Assembly: GCA_964505535.1 (NCBI GenBank)
Contig: CAZDIU010000003.1
Location: 1-64,000 of the forward strand
Source: JAABRU01 sp964505535
Lineage (GTDB): Bacteria; Desulfobacterota; Desulfobacteria; Desulfobacterales; Desulfococcaceae
Direction: 5' to 3'
DNA: 64,000 nt
Positions within the stretch are counted from its first letter, which is position 1. Every line of letters starts with the position of its first letter. The position numbers and the translations under genes are program-made. The notes under the pieces are model-generated. The model worked only from the letters and a program-made list of their open reading frames with translations. It searched no databases and was not told where the DNA came from. Of this stretch, positions 51,269 through 59,873 are shown piece by piece.

Positions 51269-54200
51269 TCAGACATTGACATGCCGGGTGATTTCCTTAA
51301 GAATATTTTTGGCCTGAGACAGAAGGGCACCGGCTCCCGTGCCGGCAAGCCTGGCTTTCAGCACATGATCCGGTGTGAATTCAACGCCCTGTTTCTGTGA
51401 GACAATCATATCCGCAATTCCCCAGGGATTTTTCTGATGTTGTTCTGAAAAATGCAGGGAAAGCAGGGTTTCTGCCACAGGCACAGGTTCAGGCGCAGGT
51501 TTTGCCGGGGCAGATTTCCATCCTTTTTTTGCAGGCACAGGTGCAGGCTGTTGAATTATTTTTGTAAACAAATCCAGACGTTTCACACCTGCCTTGACAG
51601 CCAGCACCCGGAGCATGATTTTCAGCAGCAGATTCACCCCCTCCTCAGGCAGAGGGCCGAAACGGTCTTCCATTTCCGCTTTGAAATCTGAGATTTCCTT
51701 CAGAGAATCCATTTTGGACAGACGCCGGTACGCGGTAAGACGCTGATCTGTATCCGGCATGTATTCTTCCGGAATATACGCGGAAAAAGGGATATTGATT
51801 TCCGGTTCCAGATCCCCGGTGACAGTTTCGCCTTTGATACTGGCCACGGCCTCTTCCATGAGTTTGAGAAACATGTCATACCCCACAGCCGCAATATGGC
51901 CGGACTGGGATGCGCCCAAAATGGTTCCGCCGCCCCGGATTTGCAGATCGCTCATGGCAATCTGGAAACCTGCGCCCAGATCATTGTGTTCCATCAGGAC
52001 TTTGAGGCGTTTCCGTGCATCTTTGCTCAGTGTGCTTTCACGGGGAATGAACAGATATGCGTAAGCCTGCTCGCCCGCGCGTCCCACACGGCCCCGCAAC
52101 TGGTACATCTGGGACAGCCCGAAGCAGTCCGCGCGGTTGATGATGATGGTGTTCGCGGACGGCACATCCAGACCGGATTCAATGATGCTGGTGCATACCA
52201 GCATGTCTGTCTCCCTGTTGGTGAAACGAAGCATGACCCGTTCCAGTTCCTCCTCATTCATCTGGCCGTGGGCAATGTCCGCACGCACTTCCGGAACCAG
52301 TTCCCGAAGATGCGCTGCTGTTTTGCCTATGCTTTCCAAATGGTTATGTACAAAAAAAATCTGCCCTCTGCGCTCCAGCTCCCGGCGCACGGCTTCTGCA
52401 ATGATGCTGTCATCATATTCTGAAACACAGGTGATAATGGCATGACGATCTTCGGGCGGAGTGGAAATCACACTGATGTCCCGAATGCCCATGAGGGAAA
52501 GATGAAGGGTGCGGGGAATGGGTGTGGCCGTGAGCGTCAGCACATCAACTGTAGCTTTCATGGCCTTGAGTTTTTCCTTGTGCCGGACACCGAATCGCTG
52601 TTCCTCGTCCAGAATAATCAGCCCCAGCGACTTGAACGCGACATCCTTTTGCAAAAGCCGGTGGGTTCCGATGACGATGTCAATTTTGCCGTCTTTAAGC
52701 CGCTCAAGAATCTCCTTCTGCTCTTTGGGAGAGCGGAACCGGCTCAGGCACGCGATGTTTACCGGAAATTCCTCATACCGGTTTGAAAAAGTCTCAAAAT
52801 GCTGTTCGGCCAGCACGGTTGTGGGAACCAGCACGGCCACCTGCCTGAAATTGTTCACAGCCACAAAAGAGGCCCGAAGCGCAACCTCGGTTTTTCCATA
52901 TCCCACATCCCCGCAGATCAGGCGATCCATGGGTTCACTGCGTGCCATATCGCTGAGCACATCCTCTATGGCTTTGCGCTGATCCGGGGTTTCCTCATAG
53001 GGAAAGCCTGCCTCAAAGCCCTGAAAATCATACTGACTGATGTCAAAAGCGGTTCCCTGGTTCACGCTGCGTTCTGCATAAATCTTCAGCAGATCCCCTG
53101 CGATTTTCTCAACAGATTTTTTCACTTTTTCCCGCACCCTGCCCCAGGATGCGCCGCCCATTTTGTCCAAAATCGGGGTGATGCCGTCAACACCCATGTA
53201 TTTCTGGACCATACCCATGCGATCCACCGGCAGATAGAGCCGATCATCATCCCTGTACAGGATGCGCAGAAAATCCCCTTCGGATCCGTTGAGTTTCAGT
53301 TTGCTCAGGCCTTCGTACCTGCCAATGCCATGTTCGCTGTGAACCACGAGATCACTGATGTTCAAATCTTCAAAGGTCAGCAGTTCCGTGCGTACACGGC
53401 GGGCTGATGTTTTCCTCCGGCTGCGGTTTGGGCCGAAGATTTCACTTTCTGTGATAAGGGCCAGTGCCTCAGAAGGCCACACGAAACCGGATGACAGGCT
53501 GCCCAGGCAGATGCATGCCCGGCCTTTTTCCGGAGATTCCGGAAATCCGTCTGCGGGTTTGCAGGAAATGCCGTAGGGTGAGAGCAGGGAAGTCAGACGT
53601 TCTGCTGCTGAACGTGTGCCGCATACAAGAAAAAGTGCATAATCAGCGGTCTGTTTCTGCGTGATCCAGTCGCTCAGGGGTTTGAGGGGAAAATCCTCAT
53701 CCCTGTGTTCTTTGAGTTCCTCCCGCATCCGGAGATTGTTCTCAACGGAAAAATCAAAGACCGGATGGGAATCTGTCTCGGACTGCGCAACGGAGGATAT
53801 TTTGAGATCTTTGAGGATCAGGGGCCTGTTCCGCCAGAGAAGTTTTTTGGTTTCCGGCTGCCCCAGACAGATTTGTTCCGGCAGCAGGCAGAACTGTCCT
53901 TCGGAACGCGCACGGAGCCAGTTTTCCTGTGTCTCCGTGTCTTCTTCTGTCATGGCTTTTTCCAGAGAATCCGGTTCTGACAGGACAATCAGGCTGTTTT
54001 CCGGAAGATAATCAAAAAAAGTGGCCGGTTCCGGACAGAGCAGGGAAATCAGGTTTTCCATACCGGGAAAGATTCCCTCCTCTTTAATCCGTTCCACCAC
54101 TTTTTTCAGGCTTTTCAGAGGAATATCCAGCAGAGAACCATGTTTGCGCACCCGGTTGAGAAACACATCGGTTTCTTCGGGCCACAGGATGGTTTCTCTG

Positions 54201-54880
54201 GCAGGAAGAATCACGGCCTCTGACACATTTTCCAGACTGCGCTGACTGGATGCGGAAAAAAAACGCAGGGATTCCACCATGTCTCCAAACAGTTCAATGC
54301 GCATGGGTTCGGAATACAAAGGGGAAAACACATCCACAATGGATCCCCGCACACTGAAATCCCCGGGTTCTTCCACAATGGCTGTGCGGACATATCCGCC
54401 CGCAGTCAGTTTCCGGATCAGATGATCCCGGTCTGTCTCCTCATCCACCATCAGAAGTTCCGCATAGGCATTCAGGGCGTTCCGGGGGATGAGTTTCTGC
54501 CGGAGAGCACTGACAGTGGTGACAATCAGGGGCGGAATTTCCCCCACTGCCAGACGGTACAGCAGCCGAAGCCGCTCAGCCGCTGTTTTTCCCGGATACG
54601 GAATGAACCGGAAAGGGGAAACCGGGCTGGGGGGAAAGAAATGAACAGGAATGCGGGTTTTTTGCAGGAAAAAGCTGAGATCCTCCATGCAGCGTTCCGC
54701 GTGTTTCCAGGACGGCAGCACAAGGGTGACCGGTTTTTTCAGAGAGATGCACAGGCGTGAGAGCAGATACGCCTGATGTGCACCGTAAACGCCGGTGCAT
54801 TCCAGAGGCCCGGTTCTGCCCGAAATTTTTTCAATCAGGGCATTGACTGAATTTTTTTCTTGATTTTGGGAGATAAACAT
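51269..54880 (-). CDS. mfd: Transcription-repair coupling factor Mfd
   Basis: A 1203-residue Mfd of standard length. It has the UvrB-homologous N-terminal domain, the CarD-like RNA polymerase interaction domain (LNISDLVVHSEHGIGRYEGLSKL), the RecG-like SF2 ATPase (ICGDVGYGKTEVALRA Walker A, DEEQRFG Walker B) and the TRCF C-terminal domain. It removes stalled RNA polymerase at lesions and recruits UvrA. The frame is open past the start into the tRNA-Thr gene on the other strand, which fixes the ATG at 54880 as the plausible start. The upstream region is only 30 bp to the divergent tRNA gene. Confidence 0.95.
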   Translation of the reverse strand: MFISQNQEKNSVNALIEKISGRTGPLECTGVYGAHQAYLLSRLCISLKKPVTLVLPSWKHAERCMEDLSFFLQKTRIPVHFFPPSPVSPFRFIPYPGKTAAERLRLLYRLAVGEIPPLIVTTVSALRQKLIPRNALNAYAELLMVDEETDRDHLIRKLTAGGYVRTAIVEEPGDFSVRGSIVDVFSPLYSEPMRIELFGDMVESLRFFSASSQRSLENVSEAVILPARETILWPEETDVFLNRVRKHGSLLDIPLKSLKKVVERIKEEGIFPGMENLISLLCPEPATFFDYLPENSLIVLSEPDSLEKAMTEEDTETQENWLRARSEGQFCLLPEQICLGQPETKKLLWRNRPLILKDLKISSVAQSETDSHPVFDFSVENNLRMREELKEHRDEDFPLKPLSDWITQKQTADYALFLVCGTRSAAERLTSLLSPYGISCKPADGFPESPEKGRACICLGSLSSGFVWPSEALALITESEIFGPNRSRRKTSARRVRTELLTFEDLNISDLVVHSEHGIGRYEGLSKLKLNGSEGDFLRILYRDDDRLYLPVDRMGMVQKYMGVDGITPILDKMGGASWGRVREKVKKSVEKIAGDLLKIYAERSVNQGTAFDISQYDFQGFEAGFPYEETPDQRKAIEDVLSDMARSEPMDRLICGDVGYGKTEVALRASFVAVNNFRQVAVLVPTTVLAEQHFETFSNRYEEFPVNIACLSRFRSPKEQKEILERLKDGKIDIVIGTHRLLQKDVAFKSLGLIILDEEQRFGVRHKEKLKAMKATVDVLTLTATPIPRTLHLSLMGIRDISVISTPPEDRHAIITCVSEYDDSIIAEAVRRELERRGQIFFVHNHLESIGKTAAHLRELVPEVRADIAHGQMNEEELERVMLRFTNRETDMLVCTSIIESGLDVPSANTIIINRADCFGLSQMYQLRGRVGRAGEQAYAYLFIPRESTLSKDARKRLKVLMEHNDLGAGFQIAMSDLQIRGGGTILGASQSGHIAAVGYDMFLKLMEEAVASIKGETVTGDLEPEINIPFSAYIPEEYMPDTDQRLTAYRRLSKMDSLKEISDFKAEMEDRFGPLPEEGVNLLLKIMLRVLAVKAGVKRLDLFTKIIQQPAPVPAKKGWKSAPAKPAPEPVPVAETLLSLHFSEQHQKNPWGIADMIVSQKQGVEFTPDHVLKARLAGTGAGALLSQAKNILKEITRHVNV

Positions 54881-54910
54881 AGTAAAAGAATCTTCTTGAT
54901 TTTCTGTCAT

Positions 54911-54983
54911 GCCGACGTAGCTCAGCTGGCAGAGCAGCTGATTCGTAATCAGCAGGTCATCGGTTCGATTCCGATCGTCGGCT
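54911..54983 (+). tRNA. tRNA-Thr (anticodon CGT)
   Basis: A 73-base cloverleaf: acceptor GCCGACG/CGTCGGC, D-arm with GTAGCTCAGCTGGCAGAGC, anticodon stem GCTGA/TCAGC around loop TTCGTAA (anticodon CGT, reading ACG, Thr), TpsiC arm with GGTTCGATTCC, discriminator T. No CCA is encoded. The gene is divergent from mfd with only 30 bp between. Confidence 0.93.
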
Positions 54984-55009
54984 TCAGTGAATAATGTCAA
55001 GGCAAATAT

Positions 55010-55047
55010 AAAGGATTTTCCCTTTTGGGAAAATCCTTTTTGTTTTG
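55010..55047 (+). terminator. Terminator after tRNA-Thr
   Basis: AAAGGATTTTCCC and GGGAAAATCCTTT form a perfect 13-bp stem with a TTTT loop, followed by TTTGTTTT. It lies 27 bp after the tRNA. Confidence 0.85.
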
Positions 55048-55107
55048 TTATGCCCATTCCGGCCCCAGTCCCGCACAAAGGCATTGCCGTCAGGTTGCGA
55101 CCATCCG

Positions 55108-55180
55108 GGAGTGCAAACTGAAAGTTTGGCTCTGTTTTTATGAATAATTTCAGTTTTCCGAACTTTCAGTTCGGACTCCG
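55108..55180. repeat. AACTGAAAGTT inverted pair
   Basis: GGGAGTGCAAACTGAAAG (from 55108) pairs with CTTTCAGTTCGGACTCCG (to 55180). The arms resemble single copies near 19.17 kb and inside the element at 27.9 kb. The stretch between the terminator and thiN holds nothing else. Confidence 0.6.
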
Positions 55181-55252
55181 CTGTGCTTAAACTCACGTCA
55201 ATGCGCACAAGGGCACTGCGGATTGCTGTTTTGCTGAAGGCCGATTTTGCTT

Positions 55253-55891
55253 TTAGCCTTGCCGTATGCACAGAAGCAGCCCCTTCCGCAGACTTGCAGA
55301 CGCATCCGTACCAAGCATGACATTGCTGATGCCCCGCGTGGAACCCAGTTTCAGGGTTTCCTCACAAAGGGGATATTCCAGACCTTCCAGACTGATGCCC
55401 TCTGCCTCCTGGGACAGGGGAATCAGGGAAAGCGTATCCCCTTTCTGCCCTTTGATCCGGATTTTCTGTCCGCTCCGGATTGCCTGCATTTCCAGATCCC
55501 CGTCCATCATGCGTATCCGGCAATTTGCTGTCTGCACTCTGCTCAGGATCATGACATTGGCAATCGTCATATCCCACCTGCCGCCCAACGCCCCGAGAAT
55601 GATGATTTCCTCTGCCCCTTTTTCCAAAGCCGCATCCAGAGCCAGCTCCAGATCGGTCTGATCCTTTTGTGCCGGATACTGCCGAATTTCTGTCCCCTGT
55701 TCCTGCAGAACCTTCACACAGGCCGGTGACAGGGAATCAAAATCCCCCACAGCCAGATCCGGAAAAATCCCTTTTTCCAGACAGTGCAGAGCGCCTCCGT
55801 CCGCAGCAATAATCATGTCACCGGGACATATTTCTTTTTCAGCATCCGTATCCGGATGGATTCTGCCATTTGCAAAAATAAATGCGCGCAT
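55253..55891 (-). CDS. thiN: Thiamine diphosphokinase
   Basis: A 212-residue enzyme with the ThiN motifs: IIAADGGALHCL, GDFDSLS (metal site), QKDQTDLELAL and GALGGRWDMTIANVM. It phosphorylates thiamine to thiamine diphosphate with ATP. The ATG at 55891 follows CAGGG; an ATG two codons upstream is also possible, and the frame is open further but inside the next gene's region. It lies 94 bp after a chemoreceptor gene whose own partner is a THI5/NMT1-like binding protein. Confidence 0.87.
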   Translation of the reverse strand: MRAFIFANGRIHPDTDAEKEICPGDMIIAADGGALHCLEKGIFPDLAVGDFDSLSPACVKVLQEQGTEIRQYPAQKDQTDLELALDAALEKGAEEIIILGALGGRWDMTIANVMILSRVQTANCRIRMMDGDLEMQAIRSGQKIRIKGQKGDTLSLIPLSQEAEGISLEGLEYPLCEETLKLGSTRGISNVMLGTDASASLRKGLLLCIRQG

Positions 55892-55985
55892 TGTCATCCC
55901 TGCATTTTGGGCCGGTGGGAAAAATTTTTCGGAAATGCCGGACATCCTCTGCACTGTTTCAGGGTTTTGGGATTGCATTCCCGCC

Positions 55986-57443
55986 TCATCTGTCTGAAAT
56001 GCGGCACTGATTCCTGTCAGGGGAATACAGGGACTGTGCATCTTTCTGTCCGGAAACACCGCCTCCTATCATGTTTCCCAGAGTCTGCATCAGTCCGTCC
56101 ATGCACCCGGCCTGGTCATTCATGTGCCCGGCTGTGCCGGCCAGATCATGGCTGCTTTGTGAATTTTCCTGCAGTATTTTTTCCATTTCATGCACAGCCG
56201 CTGCTGTCTGGGTGATTCCCCTGGCCTGCTCGTCCGAGCCTGCCGCGAGTTCCCGGATCAGTTCACCGGTTTTGTGGGCATCCTCTTTCATACGGCCAAA
56301 AATTTCACTGATCTCAGTGACTCCTCCCGCTCCTTCTCCGATCTTCCGCACGGTTTCCTCTATGATAAGAGCCGTGTTTTTGGAAGCCTGGGATGAGCGC
56401 ATGGCCAGATTCCGCACTTCCTGTGCCACCACGGCAAATCCTGCCCCGCTTTCTCCGGCGCGGGCTGCCTCCACTGCGGCATTGAGTGCCAGAAGATTGG
56501 TCTGAAATGCAATGTCGTCAATGGTGCTGATGATTTTCCGGGTTTGCTGACTGGCAGAGGATATGTCCTGCATCATTTCTGTCACACGGGTCACAGAACC
56601 GGCTGCCTCATTGATCCGGGTGACAGATTCCATGACAATTTTTTCTGCCGCAAGCGCGTTGTCTGCGTTTTTCCTTGTCATGCTGCTCATTTCTTCCAAA
56701 GATGCGGCAGACTGCTCCAGAGCGGCTGCCTGTTCCGAAGCTGTTTTTGCAAGATTCCGGCTGCTTTCAGTGACAGATCCGGCTGCATGGGCCATGTCTC
56801 TGTAGGCATCTCTGAGTCCGCTGATAACGCCGCGGATGGGCCGGATAACAGAGCGCCTGATAAAGACTGCGCCCAGAAGACCGGCACCAATTCCGGCCAG
56901 AGAAATGATCACCGCATTCCATACCGAGCGGTACTGCTCCTGAAGAATCAGTTCCTTCATTTCCGTGTGCAGAGTTTTTTCCTGCTGTTCCACAACAGAC
57001 AGCATTCTGTCAAAAGCAGCCTGCCCCTCGCTGTATATGCGTTTGTAGGCTTCACGGGTCTGAAATTTTTCATAGTGCAGCGCAATGATTTCCCGGTAAA
57101 TTTGCGCTGTTTCAGCAAACATTCCATTGAGATCTTCAACTTGGGAATGTTTTTTCAGCGATTCTGCCATCTCCTCTGTGTGAATTCCGATGTTTTTTCT
57201 GATCTGTTCCATTTCCTCAGGGTTGACCGCACCCAGAAAACGGAACACCTCCAGATGGAGTTCATACATCCCGTGCATCAGTTCATCCGCCTGTTCTGCA
57301 ATATACTGAAGACGGTGATGGTTCTGGTTCATATGACGCACATTCCGGATGCCCAGTATCCCCTGAACTGCAAGGAGAAGAATCATGACAAGCAGAACAG
57401 CCTGGAGTTTTCCCTCTGTTTTCAGTCCTTTTGCAAATTTCAT
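55986..57443 (-). CDS. Methyl-accepting chemotaxis protein with four-helix-bundle sensor
   Basis: A 485-residue chemoreceptor. Helices at about residues 15-33 and 177-195 enclose a mostly helical periplasmic sensor (residues 34-176, 4HB-like: RLQYIAEQADELMHGMYELH and following). A short linker leads to the signalling domain with DDIAFQTNLLALNAAVEAARAG. No pentapeptide tail is apparent. It begins 23 bp after the stop of a periplasmic binding protein gene and precedes thiN, so the three may form one operon. Confidence 0.88.
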   Translation of the reverse strand: MKFAKGLKTEGKLQAVLLVMILLLAVQGILGIRNVRHMNQNHHRLQYIAEQADELMHGMYELHLEVFRFLGAVNPEEMEQIRKNIGIHTEEMAESLKKHSQVEDLNGMFAETAQIYREIIALHYEKFQTREAYKRIYSEGQAAFDRMLSVVEQQEKTLHTEMKELILQEQYRSVWNAVIISLAGIGAGLLGAVFIRRSVIRPIRGVISGLRDAYRDMAHAAGSVTESSRNLAKTASEQAAALEQSAASLEEMSSMTRKNADNALAAEKIVMESVTRINEAAGSVTRVTEMMQDISSASQQTRKIISTIDDIAFQTNLLALNAAVEAARAGESGAGFAVVAQEVRNLAMRSSQASKNTALIIEETVRKIGEGAGGVTEISEIFGRMKEDAHKTGELIRELAAGSDEQARGITQTAAAVHEMEKILQENSQSSHDLAGTAGHMNDQAGCMDGLMQTLGNMIGGGVSGQKDAQSLYSPDRNQCRISDR

Positions 57444-57466
57444 CTCTTTTCCCTGTCACCTGTGTT

Positions 57467-58444
57467 TTATTTTTCTTTTTCCAAAGCTTCCATCACTGCC
57501 CTGCTGTCAAAAATATCCTGCACGGAGAAATCTTTTTTCAGTTCGTTCTTTTCCCTCAGCATGATTTTGAATTCCTCCAGATAACCATCCATTCCGCCCT
57601 TATCCTGATTCTGCTTTTGCAGCATGTCTGCACCATGCACACGCACTCCTTCCACCATTGCCCTGAGTTCCGCATCAGAATATGCGGACTTGAAGGTCCG
57701 CTGGTTGAGCATCTGTCTGTATTCTTCCCAGTTGGCCGAATCATGGAGCCATGCAACAGCTTTGATCCATCCCCTGAAAATGTTCACGACATCCTGTTTC
57801 GGAATATTTTTCAGCACATCTGATCTTGCTCCGAAACTGTCCCGGATGCAGCCCGGATAAGTGGCACTGGTGGCAGCAACAATCCCGTTTCCCTCTTTTA
57901 CTGCGCGCAGGGCATACTGATCAAAGCATACGATCGCTGGAAACCGACCGGATATAAAATTGCCCGGCAGTTCCTCCGCATCCATCTCCACAAAACTTAC
58001 ATCTGAAAGACGAAGACCGTTTTCGCGGAAATATTTGTACACCAGGGGAATGGCCGCATCACTGAACACACCCACAGTTTTTCCTTTCAGGGACTGCGGA
58101 GGCATATCCTTTTTCATGATAAACCGGTCGCCCCCAAAAGACCAGTCAATTTCGGCAAGAATGGTGACAGGGATATCTTCCATATGCAGCCGTACCCATA
58201 CACCCGTGACCTCAATGGCAAACTCGATCCGCTTATATACCAGCGCGTTTTTCATATCTGTGTTGCTTTCATAACTGATGATTTCCACATCCGTGCCCAG
58301 TTCCTTCCAGAATCCTTTGGCAGCAGCCACATCAGCAGGTGAAAATCCTGCCCAGGGAACAACACCCAGACGTAAAGGCGCGGAATATGCCGCAGAGGAA
58401 GCAAACAGCGCAAAAACACAAAGACCCATAATCATTTTTTTCAT
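57467..58444 (-). CDS. NMT1/THI5-like periplasmic binding protein
   Basis: A 325-residue protein with a signal peptide (residues 1-21, ending AAYSA) and the SsuA/THI5-type fold: LRLGVVPWAGFSPADVAAAKGFW, the central LKGKTVGVFSDAA and FVEMDAEELPGNFISGRFPAIV. Relatives bind thiamine pyrimidine precursors, taurine or nitrate. The ATG at 58444 follows AAGGAAAC. There is no permease or ATPase gene nearby; a chemoreceptor gene follows 23 bp later and thiN after that, which makes a role in sensing a thiamine-related compound worth testing. Confidence 0.8.
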   Translation of the reverse strand: MKKMIMGLCVFALFASSAAYSAPLRLGVVPWAGFSPADVAAAKGFWKELGTDVEIISYESNTDMKNALVYKRIEFAIEVTGVWVRLHMEDIPVTILAEIDWSFGGDRFIMKKDMPPQSLKGKTVGVFSDAAIPLVYKYFRENGLRLSDVSFVEMDAEELPGNFISGRFPAIVCFDQYALRAVKEGNGIVAATSATYPGCIRDSFGARSDVLKNIPKQDVVNIFRGWIKAVAWLHDSANWEEYRQMLNQRTFKSAYSDAELRAMVEGVRVHGADMLQKQNQDKGGMDGYLEEFKIMLREKNELKKDFSVQDIFDSRAVMEALEKEK

Positions 58445-58635
58445 TTCTGTTTCCTTTCTTTTCTGGCTGATGAATTTTTGATAAATTTTCAAATTTTTTT
58501 AAGGAGTTGAGTGAAATGCAAAAAGCACCTGCAAAAAACCATAACAAAATTCCCATGATTTTTCAAAGTATAAAACACAGCCCCCAAAATATTTCGGATT
58601 TTCAGTTGTCGCTGCGCGGAAAATGCGGTAATGTG

Positions 58636-58691
58636 TCAGTTATCAGTTATCAGTTATCAGTGTTCAGGGTTCAGGGGGCAGGGTTCAGGGG
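58636..58691. repeat. 7-bp-period tandem repeat (locus F, words TCAGTTA and TCAGGGN)
   Basis: Eight heptads in exact register: TCAGTTA three times, TCAGTGT, TCAGGGT, TCAGGGG, GCAGGGT, TCAGGGG. It lies just upstream of rfbB; the frame open through it is not part of the gene. Confidence 0.75.
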
Positions 58692-58719
58692 GCCAAATCA
58701 GATGATATGTGAGGAATAC

Positions 58720-59772
58720 ATGAAAAATATGCTGGTGACAGGCGGATGCGGGTTTATCGGTGCAAATTTTGTCCGGTATCTGCTTTCCGGGGAGAATTTT
58801 GGCGGAAGGGTGATCAATGCGGACAAACTGACCTATGCGGGAAATCCGGAGAGTCTGAGCGGTATCAAAGAGACATTTCCGGATCGCTATCATTTTGTCC
58901 GGGCCGATATCTGTGATTCTGCGGCTGTGGAAAGAATCATTGGGGAATACGAAATTGACTGCATCTGCCATTTTGCCGCAGAATCCCATGTGGATCGATC
59001 CATTGCAGGACCTGATGCCTTTGTTCAGACCAATATTGCGGGAACCTTCCGGCTTCTGGAACTGTGCAGAAAGCACAAAGATCAAATCCGGCTTTTCCAT
59101 CATGTGAGCACAGACGAGGTTTTCGGAAGTCTGGGCAAAGAGGGATATTTTACCGAAACCACTCCGTATGATCCCAGCAGTCCCTATTCCGCGTCCAAAG
59201 CCGCCTCGGATCATCTGGTGCGCGCCTGGCACAAAACCTATGGCATTCCGGTAACAGTCTCCAACTGCTCCAACAATTACGGGCCCTACCAGTTCCCGGA
59301 AAAACTCATTCCTCTTATGATACTTAACGCACTGGAGGAAAAACCTCTGCCGGTTTACGGTCAGGGCTTGAATGTGCGGGACTGGCTGTATGTGGCGGAT
59401 CACTGCCGCGCAATCCTGACCATCATGCGGAAGGGAAAAAAGGGGGAAACCTACAATGTGGGCGGACGGTGCGAAAAGCAGAACATTGAGGTGGTGAAAA
59501 CCATCTGCGATATTGTGGATGAAATAAGCCCCCTGCCGGGCCGCAGAACCAGGAGGGAGCTGATCACCTTTGTGAAAGACCGTCCCGGACATGATCTGCG
59601 CTATGCCATTGACTGCACCAAACTGGAGCGGGAACTGGGATGGAAACCGGCAGAATCCTTTGAAACCGGCATACGCAAAACCGTAACATGGTTTCTGGAA
59701 AACCGGGAATGGGCGAACCGGGTGCGATCCGGAGAATATCTTTCCTGGATGCGGCAGCATTATTCAATGTAA
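58720..59772 (+). CDS. rfbB: dTDP-glucose 4,6-dehydratase
   Basis: A 350-residue SDR enzyme: NAD site GGCGFIGANF (residues 7-16), the catalytic TDE triad at 131-133 in HVSTDEVFGSLG, Tyr156 and Lys160 in YSASKAASDH, and SNCSNNYGPYQFPEKLIP. It converts dTDP-glucose to the 4-keto-6-deoxy sugar for O-antigen and other cell-surface sugars. GTGAGGA lies five bases before the ATG. The usual partners rfbA/C/D are not adjacent. A strong terminator follows. Confidence 0.92.
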   Translation: MKNMLVTGGCGFIGANFVRYLLSGENFGGRVINADKLTYAGNPESLSGIKETFPDRYHFVRADICDSAAVERIIGEYEIDCICHFAAESHVDRSIAGPDAFVQTNIAGTFRLLELCRKHKDQIRLFHHVSTDEVFGSLGKEGYFTETTPYDPSSPYSASKAASDHLVRAWHKTYGIPVTVSNCSNNYGPYQFPEKLIPLMILNALEEKPLPVYGQGLNVRDWLYVADHCRAILTIMRKGKKGETYNVGGRCEKQNIEVVKTICDIVDEISPLPGRRTRRELITFVKDRPGHDLRYAIDCTKLERELGWKPAESFETGIRKTVTWFLENREWANRVRSGEYLSWMRQHYSM

Positions 59773-59798
59773 CATACGAGCAATTCAGATTTTGGATG

Positions 59799-59848
59799 AT
59801 CCTTTCCTTTGTCCCTTTCTTCGGAGAGGGCAAAGGAAAGGATTTTTT
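59799..59848 (+). terminator. Terminator after rfbB
   Basis: ATCCTTTCCTTTGTCCC (59799-59815) pairs with GGGCAAAGGAAAGGAT (59828-59843), followed by a T run. Confidence 0.85.
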
Positions 59849-59873
59849 CAGCAGTCATCATAAATAAATTGCC

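Noticed and set aside
54881..55084. N-terminal extension of mfd through the tRNA-Thr gene
   Set aside because: The frame is open, but it would translate the complement of a tRNA gene and its terminator; Mfd homology starts at 54880.
58445..58719. TPP riboswitch near the THI5-like binding protein and thiN
   Set aside because: The conserved CTGAGA and ACCTGA elements of the thi box were not found in the leader on either strand.
58507..58719. N-terminal extension of rfbB
   Set aside because: It would encode the 7-bp repeat; the SDR fold starts at the ATG at 58720, which has a good ribosome-binding site.
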